This document shows positions 51,778-59,813 of a stretch of 64,000 nucleotides of DNA, in pieces. The number at the start of each line of letters is the position of its first letter. Position 1 is the first letter of the stretch. This DNA comes from CALBJU01 sp965247125 (GTDB taxonomy: Bacteria; Bacteroidota; Rhodothermia; Rhodothermales; UBA10348): assembly GCA_965247125.1 (NCBI GenBank), contig CBDFGO010000003.1, forward strand, positions 1,116,001-1,180,000, written 5' to 3'. The translations under genes and the position numbers were made by a program. A model generated the notes under the pieces. The model saw nothing but the letters and a program-made list of their open reading frames with translations. It searched no databases and was not told the DNA's origin.

Positions 51778-54726
51778 ATGTCAACGATAAAAAAATTCAA
51801 AAAAGTTAGGCTTTTCAGGCTGGCCAAAGAGTTCAACGTTTCTGTTGATGCTTTGGTCGAGCATATGGAGGAATCTGACCATGCGGAGGCACTCACCGGG
51901 AGAGGCATCAACGCTGCTGTATCTTCGGAAGAGGCGTATGACGACCTCCTGAACTTTTTCGCCGATGACAAGGTGCAAGCCGATCGGGTCAGCAAGAAGA
52001 GAGCCCTTCTTCGAGAAGAAGAAACGGAAATAGATGGAACGGACGTTGCAGTTGAAGGCGACGATCAAACATCTCCCGAGCCAGAAACAGCCGTAGAAGC
52101 TGAGTCCTTACCAGAAGTAGAATCATCTTCCGAAACAGAAGAGGTCCTTGATCCTCTTCCCGAACCAGAAGAGGTCATCGAGGCGGAGCCGGAACCTCCA
52201 GTCGACAAGGAGGAGATCTCAGAAGTCCCGATTGTCGCTGAGCCTAGAATAGAAGAGGTGGCGGTTGTTGCCGAAGAGGAAGACAGGAAGGCTACTCTCG
52301 AAATTCAAGAGTTGGAGTCTTCCGATTCGTCCGAAAAAGGAGAAGACGCACCGACAGAAACTCCTTTAGAATCCCCACCTGAAGAAGACGCGCCAGCCGC
52401 GACCGAGACAGAACCGAAGACCGAGACGGAACCGAAGACCGAGACGGAACCGAAGACCGAGACGGAACCGAAGACCGAGACTGAATCGAAGACAGAGACC
52501 GAACCGAAGACGGAGGCGAATGAGACCGAAGCAGTCTCGCAGATGGTTGAAGAGCCGGGTGAAACTGGTGAAGGAGAGCGTCTTACGACAGAAGCAGAAA
52601 ATATTTTAGCTGCCGACAGGTATAAGCTCACCGGTACAAAGATTCTCGGAAAAATTGATCTCGAAAAGGTTGAAGACGCGGAACCTGGAGCAAAGCGAAA
52701 AAGAAAGCGCAAACGTAAGCGTATTCCTGGAGCTCCTGGTTCAGAGGGCAGCGCACCGGTTAAAGCCGGCGAAGCCGCAAGCAAGGCTAGGGGTAAGAAG
52801 CGAAAGAAAGGGCCCGTTGTTGACAAAAAAGATGTCGAGGCTAATCTTCAGGAAACCCTTCGTGAGCTTGAAGCCGGAGCAAGTCGCGTACGTCAGAAAA
52901 GGAGACGCCAGCGACGAGATGATCGTGCGGCACAACGTGATCACCAAGAAGAGGAATTGCAGGAAAAATCCAGCATTCTCAGAGTCACGGAATATGTCTC
53001 AGCGGGTGAACTGGCCAACTTGATGGATGTCGGAGTGACTGAACTAATCAGTACACTTTTTGAAGCTGGAATGATGGTTTCCATCAACCAGCGGCTGGAC
53101 GCAGATACGATTACGATCGTAGCGGACGAATTTGGATTTGAGATTGAATTTATATCCGACTTCACTTCCATCGACATTGAAATTGAAGATGATGATCCCG
53201 AGGATTTGCTCCCTCGAGCGCCGGTGGTGACGGTTATGGGTCACGTCGATCACGGGAAAACATCACTATTGGACAACATTAGGAGTGCAGATGTTGTAGC
53301 GGGTGAGGCCGGCGGTATCACCCAGCACATCGGTGCATATCAGGTGGTACTCGAATCTGGAAACCACATCACATTCCTGGATACACCGGGGCACGAGGCA
53401 TTTACTGCGATGCGTGCACGAGGTGCTCAGGTAACTGATGTTGTAATTTTGGTGGTCGCTGCAGACGACGCAGTTATGCCTCAAACAATTGAAGCCATAA
53501 ATCACTCTCAAGCAGCAGGCGTGCCCATTGTTGTCGCGATAAACAAGGTCGATAAGACGGGTTCCAATCCGGAACGAGTAATGCAACAGCTGGCTGATCA
53601 GAATGTATTGGTCGAACAGTGGGGAGGAAAAATTCAATGTGAACTGGTTTCAGCGCAGACCGGACAGGGAATTCCAGAGCTACTCGAACGAATATTGCTC
53701 GAGGCCGAATTGCTCGACCTCAAAGCGAACCCCGATCGAAACGCCGTTTGTACAGTCATCGAATCCCGCCTTGAGAAGGGGAGAGGGAATGTAGCGACCG
53801 TTCTCGTTCAGAATGGCACACTCCACGTAGGAGATGCCTTTGTAGCCGGAATCTGTTCTGGAAGGGTTCGAGCCATGTTTGATGAGCGTGATCAACGCAT
53901 TTCACATGTCGGCCCATCCCACCCTGCACTAGTGATCGGGCTAGATGGTTCACCCGATGTTGGTGATACCTTTATCGTTCTTGAGGCCGAAAAGGAAGCG
54001 AAGGAGATTGCTAATAAACGCCATCAGATTCACCGCGAGCAATCATTGCGGCAACGAAAGCATATCACGCTGGAAGAAATTGGACGCCGTTTGGCTATTG
54101 GCGACTTCCGGGAACTCAATTTGATTGTCAAAGGCGACGTGGCAGGTTCAGTTGAAGCGTTATCTGACTCCTTGCTCAAATTGGGTACGGAAGAGGTGGT
54201 CGTCAATATTATCCACCAGGGTGTTGGTGCCATCAATGAGAGTGATGTCGTACTGGCCTCGGCCTCGGATGCCATCATCGTCGGGTTTCAAGTGCGTCCT
54301 TCGGTTAACGCCCGGAAGCAAGCGGAGCAGGAAGAGATAGATATCAGGCTTTATTCAGTCATTTATCAAGCGATCGAAGAAGTGAAGGATGCCCTCGAGG
54401 GACTGCTTTCTCCGGAGAAAAGCGAGAGCATTACCGGGTCCGCAGAGGTTCGCGAGACCTTCAAGGTGCCGAAGCAGGGAATGATTGCAGGGTGTTTTGT
54501 CATCGAGGGTAAGATCCTGCGATCAGACACGATTCACCTGATACGTGACGGAATCGTTATCTATGACGGTACTCTTGCGTCACTGCGACGCTTCAAGGAT
54601 GATGTGCGAGAAGTTCAGAATGGTTATGAGTGCGGGATAGGGATTGAAAACTTCAACGACTTGAAAGTTGGCGACCAGATTGAAGCCTACGAGATCGTCG
54701 AGACGAAACGAACGCTGGATGACTAG
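51778..54726 (+). CDS. infB: Translation initiation factor IF-2
   Basis: 982 residues. The N-terminal IF2N module (VRLFRLAKEFNVSVDALVEHME) leads into about 350 residues of acidic, Pro/Thr-rich sequence with a KTETEP repeat. Two very basic patches follow (KRKRKRKRKRIPG about 303-313; RQKRRRQRRDDRAAQR about 375-390). A second IF2N-like domain precedes the G domain: VMGHVDHGKTSLLDNIR (G1), DTPGHEAF (G3), NKVDK (G4), SAQTG (G5). Domains II-IV end with VKGDVAGSVEAL and C2-type initiator-tRNA binding. It starts 39 bases after nusA. Confidence 0.96.
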   Translation: MSTIKKFKKVRLFRLAKEFNVSVDALVEHMEESDHAEALTGRGINAAVSSEEAYDDLLNFFADDKVQADRVSKKRALLREEETEIDGTDVAVEGDDQTSPEPETAVEAESLPEVESSSETEEVLDPLPEPEEVIEAEPEPPVDKEEISEVPIVAEPRIEEVAVVAEEEDRKATLEIQELESSDSSEKGEDAPTETPLESPPEEDAPAATETEPKTETEPKTETEPKTETEPKTETESKTETEPKTEANETEAVSQMVEEPGETGEGERLTTEAENILAADRYKLTGTKILGKIDLEKVEDAEPGAKRKRKRKRKRIPGAPGSEGSAPVKAGEAASKARGKKRKKGPVVDKKDVEANLQETLRELEAGASRVRQKRRRQRRDDRAAQRDHQEEELQEKSSILRVTEYVSAGELANLMDVGVTELISTLFEAGMMVSINQRLDADTITIVADEFGFEIEFISDFTSIDIEIEDDDPEDLLPRAPVVTVMGHVDHGKTSLLDNIRSADVVAGEAGGITQHIGAYQVVLESGNHITFLDTPGHEAFTAMRARGAQVTDVVILVVAADDAVMPQTIEAINHSQAAGVPIVVAINKVDKTGSNPERVMQQLADQNVLVEQWGGKIQCELVSAQTGQGIPELLERILLEAELLDLKANPDRNAVCTVIESRLEKGRGNVATVLVQNGTLHVGDAFVAGICSGRVRAMFDERDQRISHVGPSHPALVIGLDGSPDVGDTFIVLEAEKEAKEIANKRHQIHREQSLRQRKHITLEEIGRRLAIGDFRELNLIVKGDVAGSVEALSDSLLKLGTEEVVVNIIHQGVGAINESDVVLASASDAIIVGFQVRPSVNARKQAEQEEIDIRLYSVIYQAIEEVKDALEGLLSPEKSESITGSAEVRETFKVPKQGMIAGCFVIEGKILRSDTIHLIRDGIVIYDGTLASLRRFKDDVREVQNGYECGIGIENFNDLKVGDQIEAYEIVETKRTLDD
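52402..52509 (+). repeat. Tandem repeat, 6 copies of 18 bp, in infB
   Basis: Six in-frame copies coding for TETEPK, the fifth with Ser for Pro. The first four differ at only one or two bases each. A slippage-prone run inside the disordered N-terminal region. Confidence 0.92.
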
Positions 54727-54761
54727 CCGAGTCTTGTCCGTTGGTATTGGAGAATAACAGA

Positions 54762-55166
54762 ATGAGTATTCGCACAGAACGTGTAGCAAGTCTTTTCCAG
54801 CGCGAGGTCGCGGGTATTCTCTCATCTGAGTTTTCCGATCAACTTCATCCCATGGTTACTGTAACTGGCGTCAGAGTTACAGCTGATCTGTCGATTGCCT
54901 ATGTCTATGTGTCCGTAATGGGGGACTCGGAAAATCAGAAAAATGGCGTCCTCATAAAATTAAAGGATCTTAATCCGCGTATCCGAAAAAGCCTCGGACG
55001 TGCGTTACGTCACCAGGTAAAGAGTATTCCAGAATTAAGATTTTTCCTGGACCGGACGCTGGAGGAAGCCCATCACATGGATATGCTTTTCGGCCAGATC
55101 AGAGAAGAGCGAGACGGTAGGGTAAATGAGTCTGAAGATGCAAATGAAGGGGACCAGGCCCCGTAG
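54762..55166 (+). CDS. rbfA: Ribosome-binding factor A
   Basis: 134 residues from ATG 54762 (MSIRTERVASLFQRE); GGAG lies about ten bases upstream, and the TTG at 54741 adds unrelated residues. KH-like fold with VTVTGVRVTADLSIAYVYVS and RALRHQVKSIPELRFFLDRTLEEAHHMD, both diagnostic. A late 30S assembly factor. It ends with a short acidic tail (NESEDANEGDQAP). truB starts 3 bases later. Confidence 0.94.
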   Translation: MSIRTERVASLFQREVAGILSSEFSDQLHPMVTVTGVRVTADLSIAYVYVSVMGDSENQKNGVLIKLKDLNPRIRKSLGRALRHQVKSIPELRFFLDRTLEEAHHMDMLFGQIREERDGRVNESEDANEGDQAP

Positions 55167-55169
55167 CAG

Positions 55170-55892
55170 ATGCCTATCGTTCCTGGTCAGGCTGATATAC
55201 CCCGGTGTCACCGTGGCTCCATTCCCACAAGCTGGGACCCCTTGATATTGCCGATAGAGAAGGGCCTCGGAGCCACTTCATTTGACGTGATACGTCAACT
55301 TCGCCGTATATCTACAACACGAAAAATTGGTCACGCCGGTACATTGGACCCGATGGCCACCGGTTTACTTATCTGCCTGTGTGGCCGGGCGACGAAACTC
55401 ATGACTCACTTCATGGAACTCAGAAAGGTCTATGAAGGCACCATTCGATTGGGTGAATCTACGCCATCTTTTGATGCTGAAACCAAGGTCGATAAAATCC
55501 GGGATGCGTCTGATATTCGGGATAAGCAGATCGAATCAATGTTGGCTTCCTTCACGGGAGATATCAGACAAACTACACCAGTGTATTCAGCCGTAAGGGT
55601 TGGCGGAGAGCGCCTCTATAAAAAGGCTCGAAGGGGAGAGAGGGTAACACTTCCGACAAGAGATGTCTCCGTCTACAGATTTGAAATTACAGGTCGCACC
55701 GGGCCTGATCTACAATTCGAGATTGAGTGCTCACGTGGAACCTATATCCGAAGTATTGCGCACGAATTTGGGGAGTCACTCGGAGTCGGAGGACATTTGA
55801 CTGAGCTTAGGCGCACAGCAATTGGCGATCTTCGTGTCAAAGACGCCTGGGCACTTGCGGATCTCATCTCCAGTTACAGAGGTAGTGTATGA
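55170..55892 (+). CDS. truB: tRNA pseudouridine-55 synthase TruB
   Basis: 240 residues, shorter than the E. coli enzyme (314) because the C-terminal PUA domain is missing, as in many Bacteroidota. Catalytic Asp 60 in KIGHAGTLDPMATGLLI; LRKVYEGTIRLGESTPSFDAE and ECSRGTYIRSIAHEFGESLG are standard. The N-terminus carries about 24 extra residues before LPIEKGLGATSFDV; the first ATG is 55170. Its stop overlaps the ribF start (ATGA). Confidence 0.94.
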   Translation: MPIVPGQADIPRCHRGSIPTSWDPLILPIEKGLGATSFDVIRQLRRISTTRKIGHAGTLDPMATGLLICLCGRATKLMTHFMELRKVYEGTIRLGESTPSFDAETKVDKIRDASDIRDKQIESMLASFTGDIRQTTPVYSAVRVGGERLYKKARRGERVTLPTRDVSVYRFEITGRTGPDLQFEIECSRGTYIRSIAHEFGESLGVGGHLTELRRTAIGDLRVKDAWALADLISSYRGSV

Positions 55893-56836
55893 GTGAGATT
55901 GAGATGGACATTAAATTCCTCTTTGGAGACCCCGGCCCACTGCCCTCAGTTGTCAGCATTGGGAGTTTTGATGGTGTACACAAAGGTCACAAGGCCATTC
56001 TGGATCGTATGACCTCCGTGAGCAAGTCCAACGATCTTCGTTCGTTGGTTGCGACGTTTGATCCACACCCGCGCGAGTTCTTGGGCTACGCAAAACTTAA
56101 GAACCTAACGACTATCTCAGAGCGCAAAGTGATTTTGAAAGACTTTGGCGTAGATGCATTTTCGGTCATTCCGTTCAACACAGAGCTTTCCTTAATGGAG
56201 CCAGGGGACTTTGTCCAGACTGTGCTTGTTGAGAAGATGGGTGCCAGGGCAATTGTAACCGGACATGACCATCGTTTTGGGCGGGATCGAAAGGGCGATT
56301 CCGTACTACTGCAGGAGCTAGGAGAGGAGCTTGGATTTTCCGTTTTTCAGTGTGATCCTGAAATAATTGACGAAGAGGTAGTGTCCTCCTCGATGATCAG
56401 GGGATTCGTAGAAACGGGTCAGGTTGGACGGGCACAACGATTTCTCGGCAGGAGGCACTCATTCACGGGAAAAGTTATACGCGGAGCTGACAGAGGGAAA
56501 TCGATCGGGATACCAACTGCCAATCTTCAGACTCTGTCAGAGGATAAATTATCACCGGGAGTCGGCGTATATGCAGTTCTGGTAGAACTACCCGGCGAGA
56601 CGATTCTCAAGGCTGGTATGATGAACATCGGGTACCAGCCTACTTTCGACGGCACAGAATTACATCTCGAGGTAAATATTCTGGATTGGAGCGGCGACCT
56701 CTATGATCGTGAAGTTCGTGTTGAATTCGTGGAAAGGATCCGAAATGAGAAGAAATTCAACTCTATCGAAGGGTTGATTGAGCAACTAAACAAAGATAGA
56801 GTGCGTTGCAGGCGCCTGTTGAGTGAAATATCTTAG
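55889..56836 (+). CDS. ribF: Bifunctional riboflavin kinase / FAD synthetase RibF
   Basis: 315 residues. The N-terminal FMN adenylyltransferase domain shows SIGSFDGVHKGHKAIL, TFDPHPREFLG, and VTGHDHRFGRDRKGD. The C-terminal flavokinase domain shows GKVIRGADRGKSIGIPTANL, MNIGYQPTFDG, and LHLEVNILDWSGDLYDREVRVEF. It makes FMN and FAD. Overlaps truB by four bases. Last gene before the structured rpsO leader. Confidence 0.96.
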   Translation: MSEIEMDIKFLFGDPGPLPSVVSIGSFDGVHKGHKAILDRMTSVSKSNDLRSLVATFDPHPREFLGYAKLKNLTTISERKVILKDFGVDAFSVIPFNTELSLMEPGDFVQTVLVEKMGARAIVTGHDHRFGRDRKGDSVLLQELGEELGFSVFQCDPEIIDEEVVSSSMIRGFVETGQVGRAQRFLGRRHSFTGKVIRGADRGKSIGIPTANLQTLSEDKLSPGVGVYAVLVELPGETILKAGMMNIGYQPTFDGTELHLEVNILDWSGDLYDREVRVEFVERIRNEKKFNSIEGLIEQLNKDRVRCRRLLSEIS

Positions 56837-56975
56837 CAGAATAGGGCATCGCGAGGCTAACTCGTGTAGTGTGCCCGTAAACAAGTCGAAAGGAATTCGA
56901 TTCCACTTCGGCAGCTCAGTCTGCCGGGAATCCGGGTTCTTCTTTAGCATGGTATTAATCTAAAGAGGTTCTCAC
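56837..56975 (+). promoter_or_regulatory. Structured leader of rpsO
   Basis: The 139 bases contain several hairpins. GGGCA/TGCCC (56844-56848 with 56872-56876) encloses CGAG/CTCG (56852-56855 with 56861-56864). GGAAT/ATTCC and CGGCA/TGCCG follow. CTTTAG (56942-56947) pairs with CTAAAG (56960-56965), which runs into the Shine-Dalgarno AAGAGG (56963-56968). The last stem could hide the ribosome site. S15 represses its own mRNA through leader structures in several bacterial groups, so the same is plausible here. Confidence 0.45.
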
Positions 56976-57242
56976 GTGATAACGAAAGAACAGAAACTCG
57001 AGCTCATCGAGAAATATGGTAAGAGCGATTCTGACACTGGCACAGCCGAGGTTCAGGTCGCAATCTTCACCGAGCGTATTAAGGAACTGACGGAACACCT
57101 AAAATCCCATTCGAAGGATCATTCCACTCGCCGTGGATTGCTCAAGCTTGTCGGGAAGCGTCGTCGGCTCCTAAATTATCTGATGGATAACGACATTGAA
57201 CGGTATCGTTCTGTGATTGCAGAATTGGATATCAGAAAATAA
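56976..57242 (+). CDS. rpsO: 30S ribosomal protein S15
   Basis: 88 residues from GTG 56976, with AAGAGG seven bases upstream. DTGTAEVQVAIFTERIKELTEHLK, HSKDHSTRRGLLKLVGKRRRLLNYL is the S15 signature (split here into two visible parts). It binds the 16S rRNA central domain. Its place just before pnp is conserved across bacteria. Confidence 0.97.
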   Translation: MITKEQKLELIEKYGKSDSDTGTAEVQVAIFTERIKELTEHLKSHSKDHSTRRGLLKLVGKRRRLLNYLMDNDIERYRSVIAELDIRK

Positions 57243-57249
57243 AGAGCTT

Positions 57250-57292
57250 CGAGTTGCGGGGCGTTTGTTTACGAGCGTCCCGCATCTCGTTT
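57250..57292 (+). terminator. Terminator after rpsO
   Basis: TGCGGGGCG (57255-57263) pairs with CGTCCCGCA (57276-57284), extended by CGAG/CTCG outside after one mismatch. It is followed by only three T, so it may be partial and allow some read-through into pnp. Confidence 0.7.
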
Positions 57293-57370
57293 AAACACAT
57301 TCACCCTTCATCTTTTCCTGGGTGAGCGTGTTTTCAGGGCAGAACCAGACAAACGAATGTCCGGATAGCC

Positions 57371-57376
57371 TATAAT
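57371..57376 (+). promoter_or_regulatory. Possible promoter -10 of pnp
   Basis: A perfect TATAAT, 36 bases before the pnp ATG. A CAGACA at 57346-57351 (19-base spacer) is the best -35. A small hairpin, TCACCC/GGGTGA (57301-57325), lies upstream and may be a processing site on rpsO-pnp transcripts. Confidence 0.5.
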
Positions 57377-57411
57377 TTGTGTAGGAAAGGAAGAAAAAAA
57401 GATTATTGAAA

Positions 57412-59688
57412 ATGTCTAAAGCAACAATCCGGGAAGTGGAAATAGCCCCCGGTAAAATCCTCTCAATCGAAACAGGTCGCCTCGCCAAACAGGCAGGTGG
57501 CTCAGTGGTAGTTCGCCTTGGCGACACCATGGTACTGTGTACCGCTGTTTTAAATACAGAAGCACGGGAAGGACAGAGCTTCTTCCCACTCACGGTAGAC
57601 TATCGTGAAAAATTTTCCGCTGGTGGTAAGATCCCCGGTGGTTTCATCAAGCGCGAAGGTCGATCGACAGATAAGGAGACCTTAACGTCTCGCCTGATCG
57701 ACCGTTCGCTCCGGCCTCTATTCCCAGAAAACTTCCATAATGAAGTTCAGATCATCTGTACCGTTATGTCTGCAGATGAAGAGAATGACGGCGACGTGAT
57801 CTCGGGCGTCGGAGCTTCTGCAGCTCTACTCCTCGCTGGCGCGCCATTTGACGGCCCCATCGCGCAGGTTCGAGTAGGACGCGTCGAAGGAGAATACGTC
57901 GTTAATCCAACGTTTGAACAGCTCAAATCATCAGATATCAACCTCGTCATCGCTGGAAAGCTTGATGCCATCGTGATGGTAGAAGGCGAAATGGATGAGG
58001 TATCCGAAGAAGACATGCTAGGAGCGCTCAGTACCGGACACGAGACCATTAAGGTGTTGTGCCAGGCACAGATCGATCTGGTGGCGGACTTCGGTGGAGC
58101 GAAAACATTCGAATACACTACAATTGAGCTTCCTGACGGTGTTGTTGAGAAGGTGAGGGCGCACGCAGCTGATGATCTCGAAGCACACATTTTGAAGCCC
58201 TACTCAAAGGATACGTTCTACGGTGGAATTGGCGATATCAAAACTGCGACAGTTGATCATTTCCTTGGAGAGGGTGAAGACGCCGTCGAAGCAACGGAAG
58301 AAGGCTGGACCAAATCGGATATCAAGAAAGCGGTTGGTAAAGTTGAGTCGGATGTGATGCGCGAGCTGATCATGCGCGACGGGCGCCGTATTGATGGCCG
58401 TAGCCTGACAGAGGTACGTGATATCTGGACAGAGGTCGGGTATCTTCCTCGCGTCCACGGATCGGCAGTGTTTACCCGAGGTGAAACTCAGGTTATTTCC
58501 AGTGTGACATTGGGAACGGGCAAGGATGTTCAGCCTGTTGATCAGGTTTTTACTACCGAAGACAAGCCGTTCTTCCTGCATTACAGCTTCCCACCATTCA
58601 GCGTGGGTGAAGCACGATTCCTTCGCGGGCCTGCACGGCGCGAAATCGGACACGGAATGCTCGCAGAGCGTGCACTTCAGGGTATGATTCCGAGTCAGGA
58701 AGAATTTCCGTACACCATTCGAATCAATGCAGATGTTTTGGAATCCAACGGATCCTCGTCTATGGCGAGTGTTTGTTCAGGATCGATGGCGCTCATGGAT
58801 GCCGGTGTACCCATTACGAAACCGGTTTCCGGAATTGCTATGGGCCTCGTGAGTGACGGCAAGCGAAATGCCATTCTCACAGACATTCTTGGGACGGAAG
58901 ACCATCTCGGCGACATGGACTTCAAGCTCACAGGGACCAGAGATGGTATCACTGCGTGCCAGATGGACATTAAAATCGCAGGTTTGAGTCATGAATTGAT
59001 GTCCGACGCCCTTCATCAGGCTAAGGATGCTCGACTTCATATCCTCGATAAGATGGCAGAAACTCTCGCCGAGGCTCGCGAGGACTTGTCTGCTTACGCA
59101 CCTCGTCTGACGCAGATCACGATTGATTCGAGCTTCATAGGCGCGATCATCGGCCCAGGAGGTAAGATTATCCAGGGTATCCAGAGAGAGACCAACACAA
59201 CCGTTGAGATCAGAGAAGAGGAAGGTGTTGGTATTGTCGTGATTGCAGCCACGAATGGTGATGATGCAGCAGCAGCTCTCGAAATCGTGAAAGGAATCGT
59301 AACAGTACCAGAAGAAGGTCAGGATTACGAGGGAACGGTTCGAAAAGTGGAAGGCTTCGGTGCCATCGTTGAAATCCTTCCTGGAAAAGAAGGTCTTCTC
59401 CATGTCTCGGAGCTTGATTACGGTTACGTTGACAACGTCGATGACTATGTTCAGGTTGGAGACAAAATAAAAGTTCAGCTGATCGAAGTCCGAGACGACG
59501 GCAAGCTGCGTTTCAGTCGCAAACCGTTCTTAGAGAAGCCTGAAGGCTACGAAGAACGCCCGCGTGAGCGCCGTGATGGAGGCGGTGGACGTGGTCGCCG
59601 TGATGGCGGTGGTGGACGTGGTCGTCGTGATGGCGGTGGCGGTGGCGGTCGCCGCGACGGTGGATATCGCGACGGCGGTCGGCGATAA
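57412..59688 (+). CDS. pnp: Polyribonucleotide nucleotidyltransferase with RGG-rich tail
   Basis: 758 residues from ATG 57412. Two RNase PH domains (about 1-220 and 315-540; FFPLTVDYREKFSAGGKIPGGF, REGRSTDKETLTSRLIDR, and ILGTEDHLGDMDFKLTGT with the catalytic aspartates), a KH domain (IDSSFIGAIIGPGGKIIQGIQ) and an S1 domain (YEGTVRKVEGFGAIVEILPG). After the S1 domain comes a tail of about 45 residues made of RRDGGGGRG repeats, unlike the E. coli enzyme. PNPase degrades RNA 3' to 5' by phosphorolysis. A strong terminator follows. Confidence 0.96.
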   Translation: MSKATIREVEIAPGKILSIETGRLAKQAGGSVVVRLGDTMVLCTAVLNTEAREGQSFFPLTVDYREKFSAGGKIPGGFIKREGRSTDKETLTSRLIDRSLRPLFPENFHNEVQIICTVMSADEENDGDVISGVGASAALLLAGAPFDGPIAQVRVGRVEGEYVVNPTFEQLKSSDINLVIAGKLDAIVMVEGEMDEVSEEDMLGALSTGHETIKVLCQAQIDLVADFGGAKTFEYTTIELPDGVVEKVRAHAADDLEAHILKPYSKDTFYGGIGDIKTATVDHFLGEGEDAVEATEEGWTKSDIKKAVGKVESDVMRELIMRDGRRIDGRSLTEVRDIWTEVGYLPRVHGSAVFTRGETQVISSVTLGTGKDVQPVDQVFTTEDKPFFLHYSFPPFSVGEARFLRGPARREIGHGMLAERALQGMIPSQEEFPYTIRINADVLESNGSSSMASVCSGSMALMDAGVPITKPVSGIAMGLVSDGKRNAILTDILGTEDHLGDMDFKLTGTRDGITACQMDIKIAGLSHELMSDALHQAKDARLHILDKMAETLAEAREDLSAYAPRLTQITIDSSFIGAIIGPGGKIIQGIQRETNTTVEIREEEGVGIVVIAATNGDDAAAALEIVKGIVTVPEEGQDYEGTVRKVEGFGAIVEILPGKEGLLHVSELDYGYVDNVDDYVQVGDKIKVQLIEVRDDGKLRFSRKPFLEKPEGYEERPRERRDGGGGRGRRDGGGGRGRRDGGGGGGRRDGGYRDGGRR
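59569..59649 (+). repeat. Tandem repeat, 3 copies of 27 bp, in pnp
   Basis: Three in-frame copies coding for RRDGGGGRG (third copy with GGGGG), followed by partial RRDGG-YRDGG units to the stop. It encodes the RGG-like C-terminal tail. Confidence 0.85.
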
Positions 59689-59722
59689 CCTTCAGTCCTT
59701 TTCACTGGCCTGAGATTCGGAG

Positions 59723-59757
59723 TAGCGGCGGCCATCAGGCCGCCGCTATTCCTTTTT
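59723..59757 (+). terminator. Rho-independent terminator after pnp
   Basis: A perfect 11-base stem TAGCGGCGGCC / GGCCGCCGCTA with loop ATCA, followed by TTCCTTTTT. Confidence 0.93.
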
Positions 59758-59813
59758 AGGGGCCGACACTTCGACCGGTAACTTCGATTTTCTGGCCAGC
59801 ATGGGCCCGATCA

